Position numbers and translations under genes: made by a program. The notes below the pieces were generated by a model. The model did not search any database. It was not told the DNA's origin and worked only from the letters and a program-made list of their open reading frames with translations. A stretch of 50,874 nt of DNA from Novosphingobium sp. (GTDB lineage Bacteria > Pseudomonadota > Alphaproteobacteria > Sphingomonadales > Sphingomonadaceae), in the NCBI GenBank assembly GCA_030697365.1, contig JAUYQH010000070.1, forward strand, positions 1-50,874, in the 5' to 3' direction. Positions 33,016 to 40,711 of the stretch are shown here, in pieces; the stretch's first letter is position 1; each line of letters begins with the position of its first letter.

Positions 33016-33276
33016 TCAGCCGTTCGAGCGAGGGGCGCGCTTGCCGGTCATGCAGTCGGCCGCACTCGCCTTCATCATCGGGCAATCGCAGTCCGCCATC
33101 GCGGATGCGCGGTCCTTTTCACGGACGCGGACGGGCGCGATCAGACCCGACCTGCTCGGGCCAGGGGCTGGGCGGGTCGTCCAATCCGAACCACCCCGCG
33201 CGGTATCTTGCGCCGATACCCCAGATGCGGATGCGACCGCCGCGAGCGCGGCGACGACTATGAGGAGTGTCTTCAT
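33016..33276 (-). CDS. Small exported protein with Cys cluster, metal-locus associated
   Basis: Predicted 86-residue protein with an N-terminal signal peptide (KTLLIVVAALAAVASASG, cleavage near VSA-Q) and a C-terminal DCDCPMMKASAADC stretch whose Cys and Met residues could bind a soft metal. The AAGGAT ribosome site 8-9 bases before the ATG supports translation. It lies between orf118 and the CzcC remnant in the same direction, as in heavy-metal efflux operons. Function unknown. Confidence 0.65.
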   Translation of the reverse strand: MKTLLIVVAALAAVASASGVSAQDTARGGSDWTTRPAPGPSRSGLIAPVRVREKDRASAMADCDCPMMKASAADCMTGKRAPRSNG

Positions 33277-33344
33277 TTTAAGAGATCCTTGATTGAATCA
33301 CGGGAAAGCGGGCGGCGAACCGAGGTTCGTCGGCGCCCGTCGGT

Positions 33345-33701
33345 TCAGCCAAGGCGTGCCGGTGGGTGGGTGTCAGGTGGAATCGTTCGGCCCCGGAGAG
33401 TGGTCGCCATCCTCCAAAACTGCGGCGCACCAAGCCTTTGGGTAACCAAGTCACTCCGCCCATTGGGATAAAGCACACTCAAGGTCGCGCAGCCCGCCAG
33501 CGCCAGGCAGGCCAGCGTCATGTCGCTGCAGGGCGCGCCGTCGTGGCTGCTCGGTCCGTCCTGAGGGCAGCAATCCATGCCGCCCATTTCGGAGGATTGC
33601 GCGTGCTCCATCGGGCACCGCTCTGCTGCGAGCGCCACGCCTTGCGTCGCAAGTCCGATCAGGACTCCGACAACCAGCAGGACATGAAGAAGCGCTCTCA
33701 T
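33345..33701 (-). CDS. Small exported Cys-rich hypothetical protein
   Basis: Protein of 118 residues: signal peptide (1-26, hydrophobic LLVVGVLIGLATQGVALA) then CPMEHAQ, MGGMDCCPQD and ACLALAGC segments with paired cysteines. This arrangement resembles small hypothetical proteins preceding copper or other heavy-metal efflux genes in sphingomonads (recalled, not searched). The start codon lies in an 11-bp tandem repeat that also supplies the GAGAGCGCA ribosome site. Probably the first gene of the former efflux operon. Confidence 0.68.
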   Translation of the reverse strand: MRALLHVLLVVGVLIGLATQGVALAAERCPMEHAQSSEMGGMDCCPQDGPSSHDGAPCSDMTLACLALAGCATLSVLYPNGRSDLVTQRLGAPQFWRMATTLRGRTIPPDTHPPARLG

Positions 33702-33724
33702 TGCGCTCTCATTGCGCTCTCAGA
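33692..33724. repeat. 11-bp tandem repeat across a start codon
   Basis: GCGCTCTCATT occurs at 33692-33702 and 33703-33713, and a third unit differs only at its last two bases (33714-33724). On the minus strand each full unit contains GAGAGCGCAATG, a ribosome site plus ATG. Only the ATG at 33699-33701 is in frame with the 118-residue gene. Confidence 0.75.
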
Positions 33725-33794
33725 ATGGCTCTAGGCATCTTGGAAGTCAATTCGGCGCCGCATCGCGCGAAGTTCAGCACGGCGATAGCCCAAG

Positions 33795-34172
33795 AGGACC
33801 ATCAACTTCGGCATGTTCGCCGTCGAGATGATCGCCGGCTCGGCAGCGGAAAGGCGTGCTTTGCAGGCGGACGCATTCGTCTTCCTCGGGGACTCGACGA
33901 ACTACGCGATCAGCTTGCTGGTCGCGGGCATGGCGCTGGCTTGGCCGGCTCGTGCGGCGCTCGTCAAAGGACTGACGTTGATCGGCCTTGGTGCGTAGGT
34001 ACTCGTCACGGCGGTCATCTCGGCGCTATCCGGCTCCTCGCACGAACCGGGAACCATGGACATGTCGGCGCGCTCGCCCTCACTGCCAATGTTGGCGTGG
34101 CGCTGATGCTCTATCGTTGCCGAACAGGCGATGCGAACATGCGCTCGGTTTGGATTTGCTCACGCAACGACG
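33795..34172 (+). pseudogene. Cation diffusion facilitator (CDF) transporter remnant
   Basis: Two frames hold pieces of one CDF family efflux protein. The first (33795-33998) reads TINFGMFAVEMIAGSAAERRALQADAFVFLGDSTNYAIS, covering helix 1 and the metal-site D-x-x-x-D region. The second (about 34050-34172) reads HVGALALTANVGVALMLYRC and ANMRSVWICSRND, matching the helix 4-5 region. An in-frame stop follows the first piece, the start is missing and the C-terminal half is lost, so the gene is dead. Adjacent to the eroded czc-type operon, it shows this was once a metal-resistance locus. Confidence 0.65.
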
Positions 34173-34195
34173 GGGACCTGACCGCCATGACCGTT

Positions 34196-34915
34196 TCACG
34201 AGCAATTCTGTTGCCGCGCGACAAAGTGAAGATCGGCGAATGCGGCACGGGCGATGCTCTTGGTATTGTCGGTGTCCGACGCAACGGCAATCTGGATCGG
34301 CTTGCCGGGTCGGTTGCCGAACGCCGCTGCGAAGTCCGCGGCGACATCGACGCGCTCGTTGACCCATGTGCCCGCCCGCGCGGTGCCGGTTTCGGCAACG
34401 ATCAACTCCGCGCGATCGGTGTAGGCACTTTTGCGCCGCGTACCGACCGGATTGCGATTGTCCCACACGTAGTTGACTGCGGCATCGGGAACGTTTGCGC
34501 CGAACAGCCGCCGCGCGACGCCAAGCTTGAGCCGCGTGCCCGCGCTCAACGCCTTGTCGGGCATATCGAACGCGACATAGAGCCGGGCGGCATAGTCATC
34601 GCCGCTCTTCTTTGTCATGTCGCCGCGCACGACGGGCGCATCGACCAGCCAGCGCCAGCACAGGATCGGAGTTGTCGCGAGATCGACGGTCAGGGGCCGC
34701 GCCAACAGGGCCATACTGCCATTGGCGCGCGCCTCGACCGCGGTGACCCCTGCAATCGTCGTGACCCGATATGTCGTCGGCTTGATCTTCTTGTCGATCT
34801 GCACCACCCGCCACGGCGCGGGCAACGCCCCGCTGTCGACGAATTTGCCGATCCAGACGCTGTCTCCAGCCGCGATCAGCATCATGGCGGCTGCAAGTTT
34901 GAGAATGGTTTTCAT
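34196..34915 (-). CDS. DUF3047 domain-containing exported protein
   Basis: Protein of 239 residues with an N-terminal signal sequence (KTILKLAAAMMLIAAG) and a beta-rich domain typical of DUF3047 (PILCWRWLVD, DDYAARLYVAFD, VNYVWDN). The function of the family is unknown; it is often exported. It is the last gene of the leftward ECF-sigma operon and overlaps the DUF2064 gene by 4 bp. Its stop lies only about 24 bp from the CDF remnant, so the operon ends at the eroded region. Confidence 0.85.
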   Translation of the reverse strand: MKTILKLAAAMMLIAAGDSVWIGKFVDSGALPAPWRVVQIDKKIKPTTYRVTTIAGVTAVEARANGSMALLARPLTVDLATTPILCWRWLVDAPVVRGDMTKKSGDDYAARLYVAFDMPDKALSAGTRLKLGVARRLFGANVPDAAVNYVWDNRNPVGTRRKSAYTDRAELIVAETGTARAGTWVNERVDVAADFAAAFGNRPGKPIQIAVASDTDNTKSIARAAFADLHFVARQQNCS

Positions 34916-35520
34916 GGCAACGCCTGTGCTCGGTCGAGATCGGCGGGTTCGTCGATATCACTGAGTGTATCGCCGATGTACAACGACCAGCCCAGCGTCC
35001 TGATCCGGGCGATCGTGGTTGCTGCAACGGTGCTGGTGCTCCAGGCAATGTCGGCAAACAATGAAGGGTCGGTGCGGGCAAGGCCGAGCAGGACGTAGCC
35101 GCCGTCGCGCGCCGGGAAGATCACCGCATCGTGCCGGTCCAGCTGTGCTGCCGCTTCGCACAATCGCGCGCTGTCGAGATCGGGGCAATCGGTGCCGATC
35201 AGCAAAACCCGTTCGCCCCCGTCGATGACCCGCGTGGCGGCTGCGGACAGTCGCTGGCCCAGATTGCCCTCCCCCTGGTCCGCCAGCCGCACCCCCGCCG
35301 GCAGGTGCCCCGCCCATTGCGGATCTGCGGGATGCGGCGCGGCACAAAGCTCGGTGTTCGCAAGTCCCGCTACGAGCGCACTGTCGACCGTTTTGGCCAG
35401 CAGGCGCTGTGCCAGCAGCGCCGCACCCGCCTTACCGAGCGCAGGAATCAGCCGCGTCTTGACGCTGCCCGGCACCGGGGCCTTGGCAAAGATCACGATC
35501 CGCGTCGTCGCGGCGCTCAT
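34912..35520 (-). CDS. DUF2064 (TIGR04282-type) glycosyltransferase-like protein
   Basis: GT-A-fold nucleotidyl/glycosyl transferase-like protein of 202 residues. It shows IFAKAPVPGSVKTRL near the N-terminus, GTDCPDLD as the metal/nucleotide region and DGGYVLLGL downstream, all typical of the family often named arsenosugar biosynthesis glycosyltransferase. A companion TIGR04283-type glycosyltransferase is encoded 5 kb away across the divergent promoter, with a radical SAM gene; these three often co-occur. No arsenite methyltransferase gene is visible, so an arsenosugar product cannot be claimed. Confidence 0.84.
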   Translation of the reverse strand: MSAATTRIVIFAKAPVPGSVKTRLIPALGKAGAALLAQRLLAKTVDSALVAGLANTELCAAPHPADPQWAGHLPAGVRLADQGEGNLGQRLSAAATRVIDGGERVLLIGTDCPDLDSARLCEAAAQLDRHDAVIFPARDGGYVLLGLARTDPSLFADIAWSTSTVAATTIARIRTLGWSLYIGDTLSDIDEPADLDRAQALP

Positions 35521-37670
35521 CTCCGGCGCCAACGATGGTAGCGTTCGACCCATCTCAGCAACCGCTCGGGCTGATTGGTCTTCTTCCACTCGCCCGCAGC
35601 GTACTTGTTTGCTTCGGCCATGGTCGGATAGGCGTGGATCGTCCCGAGGATCTTGCCCAGCCCAATCCCGTGCTTCATCGCCAGGACGAACTCGGCAAGC
35701 AGCTCGCCAGCTTGTGCCGCAACGATGGTCACGCCGAGGATTGTGTCCTTGCCTGGCCGCACCAACACCTTGACGAAGCCCCGATTGGCTCCTTCGGCAA
35801 CAGCGCGATCGAGATGGCTTAGATCGTAGCGGACGACTTCGTAGGCGATCCCGGCCGCCGTGGCCGTCGCGACTGTATGGCCGACGTGGGCGACTTCAGG
35901 ATCGGTGAAGGTAGTCCACGGGATCACGGAGTAGTCGGCCCGAAAAGTTCGAAATCGCCCGAACAGCGCGTTAACCGCCGCGTACCACGCCTGGTGCGAC
36001 GCGACGTGGGTGAACTGGTAGGGTCCAGCGACGTCGCCGACCGCGAAGATATTGGGGTAGATGGTCTGAAGCGTCTCATCGACAACGACAGTCTTGCCGG
36101 TCTCGATCCCAAGCTCCTCGAGCCCGTAGCCCGTCAAGCGTGCCTTGCGCCCAACCGCGACGATCATGTCGTCGAACGCGAATACGCTTTGCGTGTCGCC
36201 ATGCCCGGCGATCAGCGACTTTGCCTCGCAGCGCACCGCTTCATGCCCGGTTCGTACAGCGACCCCTTCGCCACGCAGCACGTTGGTCATAAAGGTCGAG
36301 ACTTCCTCGTCCTCGTTAGGCAGAATTCGGGGACCGGCCTCGATCAGAGTCACCGCGCTGCCCAGCCGAGCGAAGGCTTGCGCCATTTCGGTGCCGATCG
36401 GTCCGCCGCCGACGATGACAAGCCGGGGAGGAACCCTGTCGCGCGTCTCTAGCGCGTCCCACATCGTATCGCTGGTGAGGATGCCGGCTTCGGAAAGGCC
36501 GGGAATGTCGGGCACGAGAGGCTCAGCTCCCGCGGCGATGACGATCGCGCGGGTAGTGAGGCGCTGGGAGCCACCTTCACGATCGGTAATCTCGACGGTC
36601 CACGGATCGACGATCCGGGCGTGACCGAGGCGGACATCGACGCCAAGCTCGGTATAGCGCTCCACGCTGTCGGCCGGCGCGATCGTGGCGATCACGCTGC
36701 GGATCCGCGCCATCACTGCCTTGAAATCGACGTCAGGCGTGGCGGAGGCCAGCCCGAATGCGCTGGCATGGCGGATATCGTGTGCGAGCCGTGCGCTGCG
36801 AATTAGCGCCTTCGACGGTACGCACCCGGTGTTGAGGCAATCACCACCCATGGAGCCAGCTTCGATCAGCGTCACCTTGGCGCGAACAACGGCGGCGATA
36901 TAGGCCGTGACCAGCCCGCCTGCTCCTGCGCCGATCACCACGAGGTTGCGGTCGAAGCGGCGCGGACGACGGTAGTTCTTGTAGACGCGGCGCCGCTTTA
37001 CCAGGCCGATGAGCCATTTCGCGACCAGCGGAAATATCCCGAGCAGGACGAACGAGCCGATCAGTTCGGGCGAGAGGATGTCGCGGGTGCTGTCGATCCG
37101 GGCAAGCTGGGTGCCGGCGTTCACGAACACGATCGTGCCAGGCAGCATGCCGATCTGGCTGACGATATAGAACGTCGCCAGCCGCATCTTCGTCAGCCCC
37201 ATCGCCAGGTTGATGAGGAAGAAGGGGAACGCCGGGATCAGTCGCAGGGACAACAGATAGAAGGCGCCGTCTTTCTCGATCCCGCGATCGATGGCGGAGA
37301 TACGCTTGCCAAAGCGCGCCTTGACCCAATCGCGCAAGACGAAGCGCGACGACAAGAATGCGAGGCCGGCGCCGATCGCCGAAGCGAACGAAACGATGAG
37401 CGTCCCCAGCCACAGCCCAAACACCGCGCCCGCCGCCAGCGTCAGAATGGCCGCGCCGGGCAGCGACAGCGCGGTAGTCGCGACATACAGCAGGAAGAAC
37501 CCACCGATGATGGCCAGCGGCCTGTTGTCCAACAGTGTTGCGAGATCCGCCTGGCGCGCTTTGAGGCTCTCGAGCGTTAGATAGGCGCCGAGATCGAAGA
37601 TGAAGAAAGCGGCAATGGCGGCGACCAGGAAGGCGAGAAAACCGACTTTGCCGACTTTTTTTTGGCTCAT
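35517..37670 (-). CDS. TVP38/DedA-like membrane domain fused to a mercuric-reductase-type FAD oxidoreductase
   Basis: Fusion protein of 717 residues. Residues about 8-225 form a TVP38/SNARE-associated-type membrane domain with several helices and the FLSSRFVLRDWV and RLIPAFPFFLIN signatures. From about 243 on there is a complete class I pyridine nucleotide-disulfide reductase: FAD motif GAGAGG (247-252), redox cysteines Cys278 and Cys283 (CLNTGC), a second Rossmann GGGPIGTE, FAD GDVAG, and the C-terminal HAYPTMAEA His. It probably moves electrons to or from a membrane-proximal disulfide or metal substrate. The start at 37670 lies 8 bp after the DoxX stop. Confidence 0.88.
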   Translation of the reverse strand: MSQKKVGKVGFLAFLVAAIAAFFIFDLGAYLTLESLKARQADLATLLDNRPLAIIGGFFLLYVATTALSLPGAAILTLAAGAVFGLWLGTLIVSFASAIGAGLAFLSSRFVLRDWVKARFGKRISAIDRGIEKDGAFYLLSLRLIPAFPFFLINLAMGLTKMRLATFYIVSQIGMLPGTIVFVNAGTQLARIDSTRDILSPELIGSFVLLGIFPLVAKWLIGLVKRRRVYKNYRRPRRFDRNLVVIGAGAGGLVTAYIAAVVRAKVTLIEAGSMGGDCLNTGCVPSKALIRSARLAHDIRHASAFGLASATPDVDFKAVMARIRSVIATIAPADSVERYTELGVDVRLGHARIVDPWTVEITDREGGSQRLTTRAIVIAAGAEPLVPDIPGLSEAGILTSDTMWDALETRDRVPPRLVIVGGGPIGTEMAQAFARLGSAVTLIEAGPRILPNEDEEVSTFMTNVLRGEGVAVRTGHEAVRCEAKSLIAGHGDTQSVFAFDDMIVAVGRKARLTGYGLEELGIETGKTVVVDETLQTIYPNIFAVGDVAGPYQFTHVASHQAWYAAVNALFGRFRTFRADYSVIPWTTFTDPEVAHVGHTVATATAAGIAYEVVRYDLSHLDRAVAEGANRGFVKVLVRPGKDTILGVTIVAAQAGELLAEFVLAMKHGIGLGKILGTIHAYPTMAEANKYAAGEWKKTNQPERLLRWVERYHRWRRR

Positions 37671-37678
37671 GCCGAAGT

Positions 37679-38185
37679 TCACCGGGCCATCAATTTGTGG
37701 TCGAGCGACCAACGATCTTCATCGCGGAATGCCAACAGGACCAGTGTCGCCGCCGCAATCGTCATCGACGGGAAGAACAGGATCTGGCTGCTTTCCTTGT
37801 CGAGGAGGTACAGACCCAACGGGTCGAGCAGGTATCGCCACAACACGATCGCGCCCGGGATCAGGATGAGCGCCTGCAGCAAGTAGCTGACGCGCCGGAA
37901 CAGTCCGACGACGACCAGCAGGCCGATGATCGCCTCGGCAACACCGAAGCCGATCTGGAGGCCTTGAAGGTTCAGGAAACCCCCATAATACTTGGTCGCG
38001 AGCCCCGGCCCCGCGGCCGGTGACAGCACGCGCAGCGCTCCCCACAGAACGAGCAGCAGCCCGGTTCCGGTCCGCAACAATAGCAGCGACGCAGGCTTGA
38101 TCGAACCTCGCGCCATCATGGCCGCTTTGGCGCTGTGATCTCGGTCGCCTTGGGTTTCGGGTGAAACTTTGCGCGCGATGCCCAT
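37679..38185 (-). CDS. DoxX-like small membrane protein
   Basis: Membrane protein of 168 residues with a polar N-terminus (1-30) and four hydrophobic segments, including LLLLRTGTGLLLVLWGALRV and FGVAEAIIGLLVVVGL, the four-helix DoxX/DoxD-like arrangement. The ATG at 38185 has GGAG seven bases upstream; an ATG four codons earlier belongs to the ribosome site. Encoded between the anti-sigma factor and the reductase fusion, it may form a membrane redox or thiol complex with the latter. Function inferred from position only. Confidence 0.75.
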   Translation of the reverse strand: MGIARKVSPETQGDRDHSAKAAMMARGSIKPASLLLLRTGTGLLLVLWGALRVLSPAAGPGLATKYYGGFLNLQGLQIGFGVAEAIIGLLVVVGLFRRVSYLLQALILIPGAIVLWRYLLDPLGLYLLDKESSQILFFPSMTIAAATLVLLAFRDEDRWSLDHKLMAR

Positions 38186-38236
38186 GCTTATCTCCATGGC
38201 GAATTCCAGAGCAGTTCGCTCACCAGGCGTGGAAAG

Positions 38237-38893
38237 TCACGCGCGGACCAGCGTATGCCGGTTGAGAAGTCCCACCGTCCCGACGACAACGAGGATTGCT
38301 GTCAGATGCACCGCCAAGTCGATAAAGGTCACGGTGAACGGATGGAAGAACTGAAGGACGAATGCGCTGCTCGCTGCGACCCCCAGACCGGCCAGCAGCG
38401 CGACTGGCAGCGGGTCGATCGGTCTGGCGCAGGCCAGCCGCCAGACAAGCAAGGGAGCGAGTGCCGCGCTTGTGGCAACAATGAACGCAAGGCAATGCAG
38501 GCTCTCGCCTAACTCCCATTCAACCCCGCCGCCGCGCCCAAGATTTCCATAGCAGCCGAGCCCGGTCACCAGCAGCCATCCGGCGAAGAACGGGATTGGG
38601 GCGGCGATCCAGCGCTTCGAACGGCCGGGGATCGATACGAAAAACGCGGCGACAATCGCGATCGCCGCGGTCGCCAGAATCGCTGCCATCTCCAGCGCGA
38701 GGTGCGTTTCGCGGCCGGAATAGCGATTACGCAACTCCGCAAAATCGCCGAACCAGGCAACCGCAAGCGCTGCGGTCGCGACGATTGTCGCCAACGCCAT
38801 CAGTGCGCGCAGCTCTGGTGCGGGCAGCGGCCGCACCGGCGCCACGCCCGCAGCGAGCCGGTCGATGAGTGAGTCCGTCCGCAAGGAGGTCAT
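38237..38893 (-). CDS. nrsF: NrsF (DUF1109)-type anti-sigma factor
   Basis: Integral membrane protein of 218 residues with six predicted helices and a short cytoplasmic N-terminus (RLAAGVAPVRPLPAP), the layout of NrsF proteins that hold SigF-type ECF factors inactive at the membrane. It overlaps the sigma gene by 4 bp. In Caulobacter this pair responds to heavy-metal stress. Cys140-type loop residues and the CARP stretch are present and could take part in metal sensing. Confidence 0.85.
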   Translation of the reverse strand: MTSLRTDSLIDRLAAGVAPVRPLPAPELRALMALATIVATAALAVAWFGDFAELRNRYSGRETHLALEMAAILATAAIAIVAAFFVSIPGRSKRWIAAPIPFFAGWLLVTGLGCYGNLGRGGGVEWELGESLHCLAFIVATSAALAPLLVWRLACARPIDPLPVALLAGLGVAASSAFVLQFFHPFTVTFIDLAVHLTAILVVVGTVGLLNRHTLVRA

Positions 38894-39462
38894 GCGGGCG
38901 GGTCTTTGGAAAGGTTGAGGCGCAGCTTCTTCATCGCGCGATGAACGTTGACCTTGAGCGAGGCGATTGACTGGCCCGAGATCACGGAAGCTTCGGCGAG
39001 CGTCAATTCTTGGATCTTTACCAATTCGATGGCCTCCTGCTGGCCTTGTGACAGGCCCCTTGTCATCCGGGCGAGGGTCCGTGGTGCATCCCCATCCAAT
39101 GGTTCATTCGCGCCAGGGTCTGCAAAAGTTTCATAGGCCAACTCGTTAAACACCTCCTTGGCCCCTATGCGTCCGCGCTTGCGGATTGCATCGATCGACC
39201 GCCGGACAACGATGGCGGCGAGCCATGGCTCGACCGGGCGTCCCGGCTGATAGGTGTGCCGCACGCGATGTACTGTCAGCAACACGTCCTGGACGACATC
39301 TTCCGACAATTGCTCCGACCAACAGCGGCGGCGGGCGATACCGCGAACGAACGGGATGATTGCTCGCAAAAAGTCACGATATGCCTCGGAATCGCCGCGC
39401 TGCGCGGCGGCGAGAAGTTCCCCCCACCGGTCACCGTGTTCATGCCAGCGGTTCGAGGTCAA
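38890..39462 (-). CDS. ECF sigma factor (SigF/NrsF-associated group)
   Basis: Sigma-70 family factor of 190 residues with region 2 (about 20-90; SEDVVQDVLLTVHRVRHTY) and region 4 (about 130-182; LTLAEASVISGQSIASLKVNVHRAMKKL). Start is TTG at 39460-39462: no Met occurs in the first 100 residues, and GAGGAG lies six bases upstream. Paired with an NrsF anti-sigma factor, it likely drives this operon and perhaps the divergent radical SAM operon, whose upstream region has a matching promoter-like element. Confidence 0.9.
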   Translation of the reverse strand: MTSNRWHEHGDRWGELLAAAQRGDSEAYRDFLRAIIPFVRGIARRRCWSEQLSEDVVQDVLLTVHRVRHTYQPGRPVEPWLAAIVVRRSIDAIRKRGRIGAKEVFNELAYETFADPGANEPLDGDAPRTLARMTRGLSQGQQEAIELVKIQELTLAEASVISGQSIASLKVNVHRAMKKLRLNLSKDPPA

Positions 39463-39699
39463 GTCCTGCTCCTCAGCATCCTGTAACCCCTTCGGCCGCT
39501 CGACCGAACTGGAGTTTCACGCGAGGTGATAGAGCAGGCAGGAACGAGATGGTACCGAGACACCCTTTCATCGACTTGTCCTGCCCGACGCAACAATCTA
39601 TCCGCCCGAGACCGGACATCTGGACTATGACAGAAACAACCCGATCCGCTGCCCTTTCTACCGTTTCTTCTGCGGCAACGATGCGCGGCAGAAGCAGAC
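39463..39699. promoter_or_regulatory. Divergent control region between sigma operon and radical SAM operon
   Basis: 237 bp without a gene. On the + strand it holds GTAACC (39483-39488), a 16-bp spacer and CGAA (39505-39508), resembling the promoter reported for SigF-type ECF factors in Caulobacter (recalled). It points to the radical SAM gene, about 190 bp downstream. No equivalent on the minus strand was recognised with certainty. Confidence 0.5.
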
Positions 39700-40707
39700 A
39701 TGGGGGCTAGCAAGGGCGAACGAAGATCGATGATCGCCACTGACGCAAGCGCCGAAGCTTCGCCCTTCGCCCTGCCACAGGCGCGACCGCTCGATCCAGC
39801 CAAATTCCAGGATCCGCTGCGCACCGTGCTGGGCGATGCCCGCGCAAATGTCGCCCTGGGGCGCCTCGAGACGCTGTGGATCAACACCGGCACGTTGTGT
39901 AACCTTGCCTGCAAGACCTGCTATATCGAAAGCTCGCCGACCAACGACGCTCTGGTCTATATAACGCTGACCGAGGTTAACGCCTTCCTCGACGAGGCCG
40001 AGGGCCTCGGCACGCATGAAATCGGCTTCACCGGTGGCGAGCCCTTCATGAATCCCGACATGCTGGCGATGATGCGCTCGGCTCTGGAGCGCGGCTTCGA
40101 AGTGCTGGTGCTGACCAATGCGATGCGGCCCCTGCGACGGTTCGACGATCAGCTCGCCGCGCTGCGAACTGAGGTTGGCGCGAAGCTGACGATGCGGGTT
40201 AGCCTCGACCATTATACCCAATCGTTGCATGAGGCGGAACGCGGCGCTCACACATGGATCAAGGCGATCGATGGCTGTCGATGGTTGTCGGAACATGGCT
40301 TCCACCTTGCCGTCGCCGGGCGACGCCTGGCCAGCGAGAGCGAGGCGGCGGCGCGCGCGGGCTATGCCGGGCTGTTCGCCGAACATGGTTTGCGCATCGA
40401 TGCGTTCAATCCCGCTGCGCTCGTGCTGTTCCCGGAAATGGATGAGGCAGCCGATGTGCCCGAAATCAGCGATGGGTGTTGGGACCTGCTAGGCAAATCG
40501 CCCGGCTCGATGATGTGTTCGTCGAGCAGGATGGTGGTCAAGCGCAAGGGTTTGGAGCGGCCGACCGTGGTCGCTTGCACGTTGATTCCTTACGATGATC
40601 GGTTCGCGCTCGGAGAAACTCTCGCCGGTGCACAGGGCGCGGTTAGCCTCAATCATCCGCATTGCGCGCGCTTTTGCGTGCTCGGAGGCGCGACCTGTTC
40701 GGCTTGA
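39700..40707 (+). CDS. Radical SAM protein (arsenosugar-cluster type)
   Basis: Radical S-adenosylmethionine protein of 335 residues. The [4Fe-4S] motif CxxxCxxC is Cys67, Cys71 and Cys74 (LCNLACKTC), followed by the glycine-rich GFTGGEPF. The C-terminus has clustered cysteines (CTL... HCARFCVLGGATCSA) that may ligate an auxiliary cluster. It is coupled with a TIGR04283-type glycosyltransferase 4 bp downstream. The start is either ATG 39700 or ATG 39730; the N-terminal 25 residues are poorly conserved in character, so the choice changes nothing functional. Exact reaction unknown. Confidence 0.85.
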   Translation: MGASKGERRSMIATDASAEASPFALPQARPLDPAKFQDPLRTVLGDARANVALGRLETLWINTGTLCNLACKTCYIESSPTNDALVYITLTEVNAFLDEAEGLGTHEIGFTGGEPFMNPDMLAMMRSALERGFEVLVLTNAMRPLRRFDDQLAALRTEVGAKLTMRVSLDHYTQSLHEAERGAHTWIKAIDGCRWLSEHGFHLAVAGRRLASESEAAARAGYAGLFAEHGLRIDAFNPAALVLFPEMDEAADVPEISDGCWDLLGKSPGSMMCSSSRMVVKRKGLERPTVVACTLIPYDDRFALGETLAGAQGAVSLNHPHCARFCVLGGATCSA

Positions 40708-40711
40708 TGCG

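Noticed and set aside
33813..33998. Short rightward gene of 61 residues
   Set aside because: It is recognisable as an internal piece of a CDF transporter with the continuation in another frame, so it is listed as part of a pseudogene.
33701..35098. 465-codon rightward open frame
   Set aside because: It runs antisense to the DUF3047 and DUF2064 genes and through the CDF remnant; no family pattern outside a short CDF stretch.
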